A stretch of DNA of 64,000 bases from Microbacterium sp. LWH7-1.2 (lineage in GTDB: Bacteria > Actinomycetota > Actinomycetes > Actinomycetales > Microbacteriaceae), in the NCBI RefSeq assembly GCF_038397755.1, contig NZ_CP151637.1, forward strand, positions 3,782,001-3,846,000, written 5' to 3'. The position numbers were made by a program, and so were the translations under genes. Every line of letters starts with the position of its first letter. The first letter of the stretch is position 1. The notes beneath the pieces are model-generated. The model saw only the letters and a program-made list of their open reading frames with translations, did no database searches and had not been told where the DNA came from. Positions 35,746 through 44,628 of the stretch are shown here, piece by piece.

Positions 35746-38700
35746 ATGGTCCAACGAACAACCCGCCGCAGCCGCGCGAGCGCGGTCACGCTGGCGTTCG
35801 CACTGGCGATCCTTCCGGTCTGCCTCGGAGCCGAGGCGGCGAACGCCGACGAACTGACGACGCTCTATGTCGCGCCCGAGGGGACGGGGACTGTCTGCGC
35901 GGCAGACAATGCCTGTTCCGTCGAAGAGGCGAAGCGGCAGGTCCGTGGCCTGGCGCCCGACATGAGCGGCGACATCACAGTCGTCCTGGCGGCCGGGACG
36001 TATCGCCTGGCAGACCCTCTACATTTCGGCGCCGAGGATTCCGGCACCAATGGCCACACCGTCTCGTGGGTGGCCGCGCCCGACGCGACGCCCGTTCTCT
36101 CCGGAGGAGCGAGAATCGACGGGTGGACGCCTGCAGCCGGCTCCACCACGATTTGGCAGGCTCCAGTTCCGGCCGAGGTTGAGATCGACCCCGGTCAGCT
36201 GTACGTCGACGGCGTCATGGCGACCCGGGCCCGCACCCAGTTGTCGCGTGGCGACATCTCGATCACTGCAAGCGGCATCGACCTCACGTCGCCCGCCCTG
36301 TCGTATTTGAACAGCATCCAGCAGCAGGACCGCGTCACGATGGAGTTCGTGAACTCGTTCACCGACCGGTACTCACCCGTAGAGAGCATCGCCAACAACC
36401 ACCTCACAATGGCGCAGCCCGCCTGGGACAACAACACGTGGGGCTGGGACACGATTCAACGCCCCTTCCGCACGGCGCCTGTCTACATCGAGAACGCCCG
36501 TGAGTTCCTCGACGAGCCGGGCGAGTGGTATTTCGACGCCGACGCGCGCACCGTCTACTACCAGCCGCTCCAGGGGCAGAGCATGAACGGCATCGATGTG
36601 GAGATGCCGCGCCTTGAGTCGCTGCTGCAGATCAGCGGCACGTATGATGCCCCCGCGCACAACCTGACGTTCTCGGGAATCGAGTTCAGCGATACGGCAT
36701 GGACCGCACCCGACAGCGACCAGGGCTACGCAGTCCAGCAGTCCGGCGCCTTCGCCTACGGCACGTCAGAGCGCCCCGCGGACGCCTTCACCAGCTGCGG
36801 CAGGGGTTGCCGCCTCTTCGAGGCCACGCGCAACAGCTGGCACATGACGCCGGCCGCCGTCCAGGTCTCTGCCGCGAACAACATCACCCTGACCGACAAT
36901 GTCTATACCAACCTGGGCGCAGTGAGTCTCGGAATCGGTCTGGACGCCAATGCGAACGCGTCCGGAGTCGGCCTCGGCGCAAGCGACGTGACTGTCAGCC
37001 GGTCGCGATTCTTCGAGAGCGCCGGCGGCGCGATCGTGGTCGGCGGTATACAGCCGGACGCGCACCACCCGTCGGATCCGAGGATGACGAACGAGGACAT
37101 CACAATCTCGGACAACCTCGTCCACGATGTCGCGAAGGTGTACGAGGACCAGACCGGCATCTTGTTCACGTACGTGACCCGGGCGACGGTGACGCACAAC
37201 GAGGTCAGGGGCGTTCCCTACACGGGAATGGGCGCTGGGTGGGGATGGGGGACCAACGACGTGGGTGGAAACGCTGAATACGTCACACGTGGTCTCTATG
37301 ACTTCCAGCCGATGTACGACACCCCCACCACCTTCCGCGATGCGCTCGTCTCCCACAACTTCATTCACGATGTCATGCAGACGATGCACGATGGCGCTGC
37401 CTTCTACAACCTCTCCAAGAGCCCCGGGAGCGTCCTGGAGGAGAACTACCTCCTCTCTCCGAACACGATCGGCACCTACTTCGATGAGGGCTCGGGTCTG
37501 TGGACTTCGCAGCGCAACATCTACCATGTGCGCACGCCAGGCAACACCTGGAACGCCGGAGCGGGCAACATCACGTACAAGGACAACTGGCTCGTCGGGT
37601 CGAACGCGTCCTCGTTCAGTGGACCGACGAACACGGTGTCGGGAACGGTCCTGCTCGGCGTGGATCAGGTGTTGCCGCTGGACGCAGCCCGTGTGGCGTA
37701 CGACTCCGGCCTGTCCCAGGCGTTGCGCACCGCCCTCGACCCGCTGCGGCCGGCGATGTCGGTGTCCCTAACGGCTGCAACGGCCGGTCAGGCCAACGGG
37801 CCCGGGACCGTCGAGGTGGGGATGACCAACCTCGACACGACCGCACCGCTGCACACCGTGTCCGCTGCGCTCTCGGCGCCGGCCGGGTGGACCGTGACGG
37901 CAGTGGGCACGACGCCGACGACCATCGATCCGGGCGGGACTGTCACCGCGCGGTTCACGGTGACGCCGCCGCAGGGCACCGGCAAGCTCATCGCCACCGC
38001 CTCCGTATGGAGTTCGGTCACGTACAGCCTCCGCGGGCAGACCGGGTCGGCGGTGAGCGCCCCGACGACGCTCACTGCGCCGGTCGCGCCGGTGACCAGC
38101 CTGCGCACCTTCGGGTCGGTGCCGAGCGTCTTCGCCGAGAAGGATGGCCTCTACTCGATCGGAAATGCGGGAGCCGACGTCTGGAGCGGCGGTAGCCAGT
38201 CTGACGACGAGTACGGCACGATCTTCTCGCCGGATGGGTTCCACGATGGCTCCGTCATGACCGTCCGCGTCGACAGCGAGGACGCGGTCAACGCGTGGAC
38301 CAAGGCAGGCCTGGTCGTTCGCGACGACCTCACGAAGCCGCGGCAATCGCTCGGCTACCTGGCCCTCGTCGTCACCCCCTCCAACGGCATCACGTACAAC
38401 TACGACTCGAATAGAGACGGGCTGCTCGACGCGTCGTACCAGGTCCGGAACGTGAAGGCCCCGGTATGGCTGCGGCTCACTCGCACCGGCGCCGCCGTGT
38501 CGGCCGCTTACTCGAGCAACGGCACCGCGTGGACCGCTGTCGGGTCACCCGTCACCCTCGTCGCCCCCCAGGCGACGCAGGACGCCGGAATGATCTTCAC
38601 CTCCCACGACCGCAACAAGTTCGGCACAGCGGTCTTCAGCGGCTTCACCGGCGTTCCGCCGGTCGATACGGTGGCGCCGGTGGTGTCGGCGAGCACGACC

Positions 38701-39555
38701 CCGGCGACTGCGGGTGGTCAGAATGGCTGGTTCGTGTCGCCGGTGTCGGTGAGCGTGTCGGCGTCGGATGAGGGCTCGGGTGTGGCGAGTGTGGAGTATC
38801 GGCTGGGTGAGGGGGCGTGGAGTGGGTACTCCTCGCCGGTGTCGATCCCGGAGGGTGCAACGACGTTCAGTTATCGTGCGACCGATGAGGCGGGCAATGT
38901 GTCGGAGGTCACGCAGCTGCCGGTGAAGGTCGATGGCGTCGCGCCGGTGACTTCGGCGGTGGTGTCGCCCGGTTCGGGTGTGGTGCTGGCGGGGTCGACG
39001 GTTTCGGCGACGTTCGCCGCGTCGGATGAGACCTCGGGTGTCGCCGGCACGGAGTATTCGACCGATGGCGGGGCGACCTGGGTTGCGGCGACGGCGGCGG
39101 GTGTGTCGTTCACCGAAGTGGGCGCGCACGTTGTGACGTACCGGTCGGTGGACGCGGCGGGCAATGTCGAGGCGGCCAAGAAGGTCACCCTCACTGTCGT
39201 TCAGCCACGGACCTTCACGGGCTTCTACGCCCCGGTGGATATGGCGGGTGTGGTGAACGTGGTCAAGAGCGGTTCGACGGTTCCGTTGAAGTTCGAGTTG
39301 TTCTTCGGTGAGGAGGAGCTGACGTCGACGACCGCGATCGAGTCGTTGCGGACGGTGCAGCATTCGTGCGATCCGGCCGCCCCGACCGATGAGGTCGAGA
39401 CGGTTGTCACGGGTGGTACGTCGTTGGTCTACGACGAGGAGGCGGGGCAGTTCCAGTACAACTGGAAGACCTCGAAGGGCACCACGGGGTGCGTCGACGT
39501 GATCGTGCGCAGCACGGACGGGGTCGAGCTGAAAGCCCAGTTCCGTCTGAAGTAG
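35746..39555 (+). CDS. secreted right-handed beta-helix protein, GH141-like
   Basis: A 1269-residue exported protein: signal peptide (cleavage near residue 34), a YVAPEGTGT-type start followed by a right-handed parallel beta-helix to about 640, a NEW3-like Ig module (about 670-765), a concanavalin-like module (about 785-960), two OmpL47-type Ig repeats (about 967-1150) and a PxKF domain (about 1152-1269). The opening and helix resemble GH141 proteins, whose founding member is an alpha-L-fucosidase acting on rhamnogalacturonan II; some are xylanases, and others are unknown. Residues 1066-1269 are identical to the tail of the GH43 protein at 39892. The start has GAAGGAG 6 nt upstream. The catalytic acids cannot be placed by eye, so the enzyme role is inferred. 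Confidence 0.7.
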   Translation: MVQRTTRRSRASAVTLAFALAILPVCLGAEAANADELTTLYVAPEGTGTVCAADNACSVEEAKRQVRGLAPDMSGDITVVLAAGTYRLADPLHFGAEDSGTNGHTVSWVAAPDATPVLSGGARIDGWTPAAGSTTIWQAPVPAEVEIDPGQLYVDGVMATRARTQLSRGDISITASGIDLTSPALSYLNSIQQQDRVTMEFVNSFTDRYSPVESIANNHLTMAQPAWDNNTWGWDTIQRPFRTAPVYIENAREFLDEPGEWYFDADARTVYYQPLQGQSMNGIDVEMPRLESLLQISGTYDAPAHNLTFSGIEFSDTAWTAPDSDQGYAVQQSGAFAYGTSERPADAFTSCGRGCRLFEATRNSWHMTPAAVQVSAANNITLTDNVYTNLGAVSLGIGLDANANASGVGLGASDVTVSRSRFFESAGGAIVVGGIQPDAHHPSDPRMTNEDITISDNLVHDVAKVYEDQTGILFTYVTRATVTHNEVRGVPYTGMGAGWGWGTNDVGGNAEYVTRGLYDFQPMYDTPTTFRDALVSHNFIHDVMQTMHDGAAFYNLSKSPGSVLEENYLLSPNTIGTYFDEGSGLWTSQRNIYHVRTPGNTWNAGAGNITYKDNWLVGSNASSFSGPTNTVSGTVLLGVDQVLPLDAARVAYDSGLSQALRTALDPLRPAMSVSLTAATAGQANGPGTVEVGMTNLDTTAPLHTVSAALSAPAGWTVTAVGTTPTTIDPGGTVTARFTVTPPQGTGKLIATASVWSSVTYSLRGQTGSAVSAPTTLTAPVAPVTSLRTFGSVPSVFAEKDGLYSIGNAGADVWSGGSQSDDEYGTIFSPDGFHDGSVMTVRVDSEDAVNAWTKAGLVVRDDLTKPRQSLGYLALVVTPSNGITYNYDSNRDGLLDASYQVRNVKAPVWLRLTRTGAAVSAAYSSNGTAWTAVGSPVTLVAPQATQDAGMIFTSHDRNKFGTAVFSGFTGVPPVDTVAPVVSASTTPATAGGQNGWFVSPVSVSVSASDEGSGVASVEYRLGEGAWSGYSSPVSIPEGATTFSYRATDEAGNVSEVTQLPVKVDGVAPVTSAVVSPGSGVVLAGSTVSATFAASDETSGVAGTEYSTDGGATWVAATAAGVSFTEVGAHVVTYRSVDAAGNVEAAKKVTLTVVQPRTFTGFYAPVDMAGVVNVVKSGSTVPLKFELFFGEEELTSTTAIESLRTVQHSCDPAAPTDEVETVVTGGTSLVYDEEAGQFQYNWKTSKGTTGCVDVIVRSTDGVELKAQFRLK

Positions 39556-39709
39556 ACCGCACCGGCACCGGGCGCGGGCCGGCCGGGACACCACCCCGGC
39601 CAGCCCGCCCCGACAGCCCATCCCGAACTCTGGTCCCACCACGAGATAGGTCACCATGACCATTCACCCCCTGCCATCGGGCGGTGGCTTCGCTTGCGAT
39701 GATCGCCGT
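38940..39709. repeat. 770-bp direct repeat, copy 1
   Basis: It spans the last 204 codons of the beta-helix gene, the stop, a shared hairpin and about 150 bp beyond, and recurs at 43146-43915. I find no difference by reading both copies. Boundaries are sharp: the base before (T against C) and after (C against G) differ. Confidence 0.9.
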
Positions 39710-39891
39710 CCTCGTCGCCGGAAATGTCGCTCTGGCGGGGGCGCGGTCCTTTCTGCTCCCGTGCCGACTGCGCCTGCGGGTGCGACGGTGATCACGGGCG
39801 GCCTGGCCGCGTGTCGGTTGGCGGAGCGGACCATTCGCGTTGGCGTGGGGGCGTACCGATGGTGGGCGCCCCCTGGTATCGAAGGAGATCC
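39556..39891. other. intergenic stretch after the beta-helix gene
   Basis: The first 154 bases belong to the 770-bp repeat and include a hairpin (39576-39606) and the start of a small frame at 39656. The rest has the 3' part of that frame and the ribosome-binding site GAAGGAGATC for the GH43 gene. No GntR palindrome occurs here, so the GH43 gene may be read through from upstream or have an unseen promoter. Confidence 0.45.
39576..39606 (+). terminator. hairpin in repeat copy 1
   Basis: GGCCGGG (39581-39587) pairs with CCCGGCC (39595-39601), extended outwards by GGGC (39576-39579) with GCCC (39603-39606) across a mismatch. It lies 21 nt after the stop of the beta-helix gene; the same hairpin is at 43782-43812 after the GH43 gene. 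Confidence 0.6.
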
Positions 39892-39895
39892 ATGA
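39656..39895 (+). pseudogene. possible remnant of a small secreted-protein gene
   Basis: A 79-codon frame begins with ATG at 39656 (MTIHPLPS). In the next frame, from about 39681, the sequence reads AVASLAMIAVLVAGNVALAGA, a good signal peptide, and the first frame becomes Ala/Pro-rich again after about 39745 (SAPVPTAPAGATV). Two compensating shifts would give a normal secreted-protein start. The beginning is duplicated at 43862, with a different continuation. I read it as a decayed gene; it could be chance. Confidence 0.3.
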
Positions 39896-42800
39896 ACAAT
39901 TCGCAATCAATGAGCTTCCGAGTTCTCGCGGCCGCCGGGGCGGTGGCAGTGATACTCGGAACGCTCGTGCCAGCCGTGCCGGCCCAGGCTGCCCCCACCC
40001 CTTCCGGAACCGGTTACGTCGACCCGTGGGGTGACAACGGGGACGGCACGTACACCAATCCTGTGTTGGGGGCGGACTATGCCGATCCGGACGCCATCCG
40101 AGTGGGTGACGATTACTGGGCGGTGACGTCCACGTTCGTCGACGCTCCGGGGGTGTCGGTCATCCACTCCAAGGACATGGTCAACTGGGAGACCGTCGGA
40201 GCAGGGTTCGACGACATCACCAAGCTCGGCGGATCCACGACCTTCAACGGCTTCAGCAATTACGGAGCCAACCGTTACAACTGGACCGGGATGTCGGAGT
40301 ACAACAGGGGGGTCTACGCGCCATCGATCAAGTACAACCCTCTGAACAAGACGTTCTACATCGCCGTCAACACAGTGACCGGGGGCATGTTCGTCGCCTC
40401 GACGAAGGACCCGGCGGGGCACTGGGACATGCGTATCCTCAAGGACAAGTTCGGGCGCGACCTCGTCACCTCGCTCTGGACCGACCCGACGCTGTTCTTT
40501 GACGAGAAGTACGACCAGAACGGCAAGCTCGTCGACGTCGACGTGTACTACGCGGTGGCGCACGTCGCAGGGACGAGTGGCTCGGACAAGCCCGACCCGC
40601 TCCAGCCGGACGTTCGCGGCAACGTGCTCTTCACGGTCGATGACAACGTGACGACGCTCACGAACGCCGACATGAGCAAGTACGACCTCACCTACACCAA
40701 CTCGTCGGGTGCCCAGGTGACGCTTGCCGGGCAGGGCCTGCTCGGCGGGGACCTTTTCGGCGGGAAGCGCGCCGGCCCGGAGTGCAACAAGATCTACAAG
40801 CGCGGGGAGTACTACCACCTCTTCTACTGCGACTTCCAGGGCAGGAAGAACAACCTGAACGAGGGCGGTATCAGCGGCGCCGGGTCGTACATGCTGCGGT
40901 CGAAGAACCTCTACGGCACTCTGGCGGACGGGACGCCGGGCAGCCCGGGGAATGTCGGGACGTATGAGGTGAAGTACCTGGCGAACGACACGCTTCCGCT
41001 GCAGGGCGGATTCATCGACACCCCCGACGGCGACTGGTACTTCTTCGCTCAGAAGAACGACGGCACCCAGGGTGGCGCGCGTGGACGTCAGGCACATCTT
41101 CTACCAGTCGACTGGCCGGTCGACGGCTGGCCGGTCCTCGGCCGCCAGCTCGGTGTCAACGGGCTGGGCACGATGGTGTGGACGGCACCGAAGCCGGTTG
41201 TGCGTGACATCGAGAAGGATGCCTCGGGCGACGACACCTATCCGGGTATCCCGACGGGATCACCCAAGACCTACCCGATCACGAGTCCGCAGGGCAGCGA
41301 TGACTTTACCGCCGGCACGCTCGACGGCCGATGGATGTGGAACCATCAGCCGCGTTCGGGCTACTGGAGCCTCTCCGAGCGACCCGGCTGGATGCGCCTG
41401 AAGGCGTTCAACACCACCAACCGCGCCGGCAACTTCTTCCTGGCCGGCGACACGCTCCACCAACGCCATCTGGGCTCCGATCAGACCCAAAGCGCGATTC
41501 GACTCGACATCAGTCGGATGACCGACGGGCAGCGTGCCGGGCTCGTGCACTTCAACGGCGGGACGCAGTCCAACGCCATCGCGGTGCAACGCCTCTCGGG
41601 CGTCAACCGGATCATCACGGAATCGAACAACGTCGTCGTCGCCGTCGCCGACCTGCCCGCAGGGGTATCCGTGGTGGATCTGATCTCCCGAACCGACCGC
41701 GACCAGAACGTCGCGTATTACTACAGCGTCGATGGCGGCACGAGTTTCCAGCTCGCAGGAACCCAGAAGCTGACAGCCTTCGGCGGGTACCGCGGCGACC
41801 GGATCGGCATCTTCAGCTACAACGACTCGTACGTCGACAACAACTCCGACAGTCGTAACGACGCGGACGGCGCTCTGCCAGGATCCGTGGACGTGGACTC
41901 CTTCCGCTATGAGGCATCCGCCCCGAAGGTCGAGGGCACGGGGTTCCTCACGAAGGGATCGGTCTACTTCACGAACACGGGACAATCGTCAGAGGTCGAG
42001 TTCTACCGCCACGGCGCGAACGGCCAGACCCAGCGGGTCTCGAACGCTGAGCTGACCGTCTCTTCTTCAGCGCCCGACGTCGCGTCCGTGGCGGACGGCG
42101 TGATCCGCCCTGGCAAGAAATCCGGCACGGCCACGATCACCGTGACGTATCAGGGGCGCCCTTACGTCGCGGACGTGACCGTCGACCTCACCGTGCCGAA
42201 ACCGATCCTCAACTACACTTTCGACGGTGACGCCGGTGCGAAGATCACGGACTCCTCAGGCAACGGCTTCGACGGAACGTATGTCGCTCCGGCACCGGTA
42301 GCCCCTGTCCCGGGTGTTCACGGTTCGGCCGTGAACCTCTCGGGAGGTCCGCGCACCAACACGTCGGCCCCGTACATCACGATCCCGAACGGCGTGCTCG
42401 ACGGCATCGGAGGATTCACGGTGTCTGCGTGGGTGCGCTGGACGGACTCGTCCACCTCATTCGCGAACATGTTCTGGCTCGGGGGTGCAGGAACAGGCGG
42501 CGGGGCCAACCGGTACCTCTACATGACCCCGCGCGGGCCAGGATCCTCCTACGCCGTCGGTCTGAAGCCGACCAACACGGCGGGAGAGGCGCGCGCCCAG
42601 GACAGCAACGGCGCGCTCCCCACCGGCAAGTGGACCCACGTGACGGTCGTGGTCAACCCGGCGAACAACACCACGACGCTCTTCCGTGATGGGATGGCGG
42701 TCGCCGGCACGAACAGCAGCGCGACCGGCGCCTCGCTCTTTCAGACGGGGGCTGCTCAGACAGGGCAGATCGGGCGTTCCCAGTTTGCCGATCCGTTCTT

Positions 42801-43761
42801 CGGCGGTGACATCGACGACTTCCGGATCTACGGCTCCGCCCTGAACGCGAGCCGAGTGGCGGAGCTCGCCGACGTCACCGCTCCGTCCTTGGCGGCGGCG
42901 CTGGATCCGGCCGCGCCCGACGGCGAAAACGGATGGTACGTGGGTGCAGTGTCCGCGAAGGCGGTCGCCTCCGACGCGCAGACCGGGATCACGCGCCTTG
43001 AGTACCGCACGTCGCCGTCCGGCACGTGGACGGCGTACGAGTCGCCGATTCCCGCACCTGAGGGGACGACGGAGTACGACTTCCAAGCCGTGGACAGTGC
43101 AGGGAACACTACGACGGCGCATCTTTCGGTCAAACGGGACACAACCGCGCCGGTGACTTCGGCGGTGGTGTCGCCCGGTTCGGGTGTGGTGCTGGCGGGG
43201 TCGACGGTTTCGGCGACGTTCGCCGCGTCGGATGAGACCTCGGGTGTCGCCGGCACGGAGTATTCGACCGATGGCGGGGCGACCTGGGTTGCGGCGACGG
43301 CGGCGGGTGTGTCGTTCACCGAAGTGGGCGCGCACGTTGTGACGTACCGGTCGGTGGACGCGGCGGGCAATGTCGAGGCGGCCAAGAAGGTCACCCTCAC
43401 TGTCGTTCAGCCACGGACCTTCACGGGCTTCTACGCCCCGGTGGATATGGCGGGTGTGGTGAACGTGGTCAAGAGCGGTTCGACGGTTCCGTTGAAGTTC
43501 GAGTTGTTCTTCGGTGAGGAGGAGCTGACGTCGACGACCGCGATCGAGTCGTTGCGGACGGTGCAGCATTCGTGCGATCCGGCCGCCCCGACCGATGAGG
43601 TCGAGACGGTTGTCACGGGTGGTACGTCGTTGGTCTACGACGAGGAGGCGGGGCAGTTCCAGTACAACTGGAAGACCTCGAAGGGCACCACGGGGTGCGT
43701 CGACGTGATCGTGCGCAGCACGGACGGGGTCGAGCTGAAAGCCCAGTTCCGTCTGAAGTAG
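39892..43761 (+). CDS. secreted GH43 beta-xylosidase/arabinofuranosidase-like enzyme
   Basis: A 1289-residue exported enzyme: signal peptide (cleavage near residue 33), GH43 domain (about 42-440), concanavalin-like C-terminal GH43 companion domain (about 465-690), a Big_2-like Ig module (about 695-765), a LamG module (about 770-990), OmpL47-type Ig repeats (about 995-1165) and a PxKF domain (about 1170-1289). Candidate GH43 acids are in YADPDA, LWTDPT and GPECNK. Residues 1086-1289 are identical to the tail of the beta-helix protein. The start at 39892 has GAAGGAGATC directly upstream. The companion domain fits exo-acting xylosidase/arabinosidase; substrate is inferred. Confidence 0.82.
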   Translation: MNNSQSMSFRVLAAAGAVAVILGTLVPAVPAQAAPTPSGTGYVDPWGDNGDGTYTNPVLGADYADPDAIRVGDDYWAVTSTFVDAPGVSVIHSKDMVNWETVGAGFDDITKLGGSTTFNGFSNYGANRYNWTGMSEYNRGVYAPSIKYNPLNKTFYIAVNTVTGGMFVASTKDPAGHWDMRILKDKFGRDLVTSLWTDPTLFFDEKYDQNGKLVDVDVYYAVAHVAGTSGSDKPDPLQPDVRGNVLFTVDDNVTTLTNADMSKYDLTYTNSSGAQVTLAGQGLLGGDLFGGKRAGPECNKIYKRGEYYHLFYCDFQGRKNNLNEGGISGAGSYMLRSKNLYGTLADGTPGSPGNVGTYEVKYLANDTLPLQGGFIDTPDGDWYFFAQKNDGTQGGARGRQAHLLPVDWPVDGWPVLGRQLGVNGLGTMVWTAPKPVVRDIEKDASGDDTYPGIPTGSPKTYPITSPQGSDDFTAGTLDGRWMWNHQPRSGYWSLSERPGWMRLKAFNTTNRAGNFFLAGDTLHQRHLGSDQTQSAIRLDISRMTDGQRAGLVHFNGGTQSNAIAVQRLSGVNRIITESNNVVVAVADLPAGVSVVDLISRTDRDQNVAYYYSVDGGTSFQLAGTQKLTAFGGYRGDRIGIFSYNDSYVDNNSDSRNDADGALPGSVDVDSFRYEASAPKVEGTGFLTKGSVYFTNTGQSSEVEFYRHGANGQTQRVSNAELTVSSSAPDVASVADGVIRPGKKSGTATITVTYQGRPYVADVTVDLTVPKPILNYTFDGDAGAKITDSSGNGFDGTYVAPAPVAPVPGVHGSAVNLSGGPRTNTSAPYITIPNGVLDGIGGFTVSAWVRWTDSSTSFANMFWLGGAGTGGGANRYLYMTPRGPGSSYAVGLKPTNTAGEARAQDSNGALPTGKWTHVTVVVNPANNTTTLFRDGMAVAGTNSSATGASLFQTGAAQTGQIGRSQFADPFFGGDIDDFRIYGSALNASRVAELADVTAPSLAAALDPAAPDGENGWYVGAVSAKAVASDAQTGITRLEYRTSPSGTWTAYESPIPAPEGTTEYDFQAVDSAGNTTTAHLSVKRDTTAPVTSAVVSPGSGVVLAGSTVSATFAASDETSGVAGTEYSTDGGATWVAATAAGVSFTEVGAHVVTYRSVDAAGNVEAAKKVTLTVVQPRTFTGFYAPVDMAGVVNVVKSGSTVPLKFELFFGEEELTSTTAIESLRTVQHSCDPAAPTDEVETVVTGGTSLVYDEEAGQFQYNWKTSKGTTGCVDVIVRSTDGVELKAQFRLK

Positions 43762-43915
43762 ACCGCACCGGCACCGGGCGCGGGCCGGCCGGGACACCAC
43801 CCCGGCCAGCCCGCCCCGACAGCCCATCCCGAACTCTGGTCCCACCACGAGATAGGTCACCATGACCATTCACCCCCTGCCATCGGGCGGTGGCTTCGCT
43901 TGCGATGATCGCCGT
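43146..43915. repeat. 770-bp direct repeat, copy 2
   Basis: Second copy of 38940-39709, 4206 bp away and apparently identical. It covers the last 204 codons of the GH43 gene, the stop and hairpin (43782-43812) and the start of the small frame seen at 39656. After 43915 the sequence diverges completely. Confidence 0.9.
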
Positions 43916-44181
43916 GAAGAACCCGCGATCGGTTGGTGGGGTGCGGCATCGATAGCGCTGATCGCCCCCGGAACAGCACAACGGACGACGAGCCCGAACG
44001 TCCGCACCGGTCGCTGTCCTGTCGCCGCCATGAAGTCGAACGAACGCCGTTTGTTCGAAAGAGTCTCGGGGTTAGTGTCGTATCTGGGCGTTGCCGTTCG
44101 TGGATGAGGTGTGCGACCTGATGCGGGTCGCAGGACTGAGGAGCCGCGACGTGGCCCTCGTCCCGACGAGAGGAGACGACA
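43762..44181. other. intergenic stretch with hairpin, truncated frame and palindrome
   Basis: The first 154 bases are the end of the 770-bp repeat, with the terminator-like hairpin 43782-43812 and a truncated copy of the small frame (start 43862). Then comes a region without a gene, holding a 23-bp near-palindrome (44036-44058) about 125 bp before the YCII gene. TGTCGT at 44076-44081 may belong to an ECF-type promoter, but this is uncertain. Confidence 0.45.
44036..44058. promoter_or_regulatory. near-perfect 23-bp palindrome
   Basis: Arms TCGAACGAACG (44036-44046) and CGTTTGTTCGA (44048-44058) match at 10 of 11 positions around one base. It resembles a TetR-type or SOS-like operator, though the spacing is not that of the actinobacterial LexA box. 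It could control the YCII-sigma operon. Confidence 0.35.
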
Positions 44182-44568
44182 GTGCCGAAATACCTGATCG
44201 CATTCAACGACGAGTGGGTGCCGGAGCACACTCCCGACGAACTGCGCAACAAGAGCGAAGCCTCGCGAGCCGTGCTCGAGGAAATGCAGGCGGAGGGCGT
44301 GTTCCTCTACGCGGATGGGGGGATCGATGCCTCGACCGTGGTCTGCAGCGTTGTGAGCAAGGACGGGAAGCCGGTCTTCACCGATGGACCGTTCGTCGAG
44401 ACCAAGGAGCACCTCGGCGGGTTCACCGTTGTGGACGTGGCGGACGACGCGATCGCGCGGTACTGGGCAGGACGTCTGGCGGTCGCACTGGACTGGCCCC
44501 AGGAGGTGCACCGATTTCCGTCAGATGTCGGGGAGATCATTGAACGGCAATCGTCTGCGACTGTGTGA
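44182..44568 (+). CDS. YCII/DGPF-domain protein
   Basis: A 128-residue YCII-related protein with the DGPF motif (TDGPFVETKEHLGGF) and an N-terminal KYLIAFND strand. Proteins of this kind accompany ECF42 sigma factors and are usually their transcriptional targets; they resemble small dimeric alpha/beta barrels but have no established reaction. The GTG start at 44182 follows GAGAGGAG by 7 nt. An ECF42-type sigma gene follows 60 nt later on the same strand. Confidence 0.85.
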   Translation: MPKYLIAFNDEWVPEHTPDELRNKSEASRAVLEEMQAEGVFLYADGGIDASTVVCSVVSKDGKPVFTDGPFVETKEHLGGFTVVDVADDAIARYWAGRLAVALDWPQEVHRFPSDVGEIIERQSSATV

Positions 44569-44628
44569 CTTCGGTCGATCCCAGCTGTCCCCGTTGGAGT
44601 CGACATCGAACCAGGCTTTACCGGCGTC

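Noticed and set aside
44036..44058. A LexA/SOS box
   Set aside because: The half-sites resemble CGAAC but the spacing differs from the 4-bp gap of the actinobacterial LexA box, and the downstream genes are not SOS genes.
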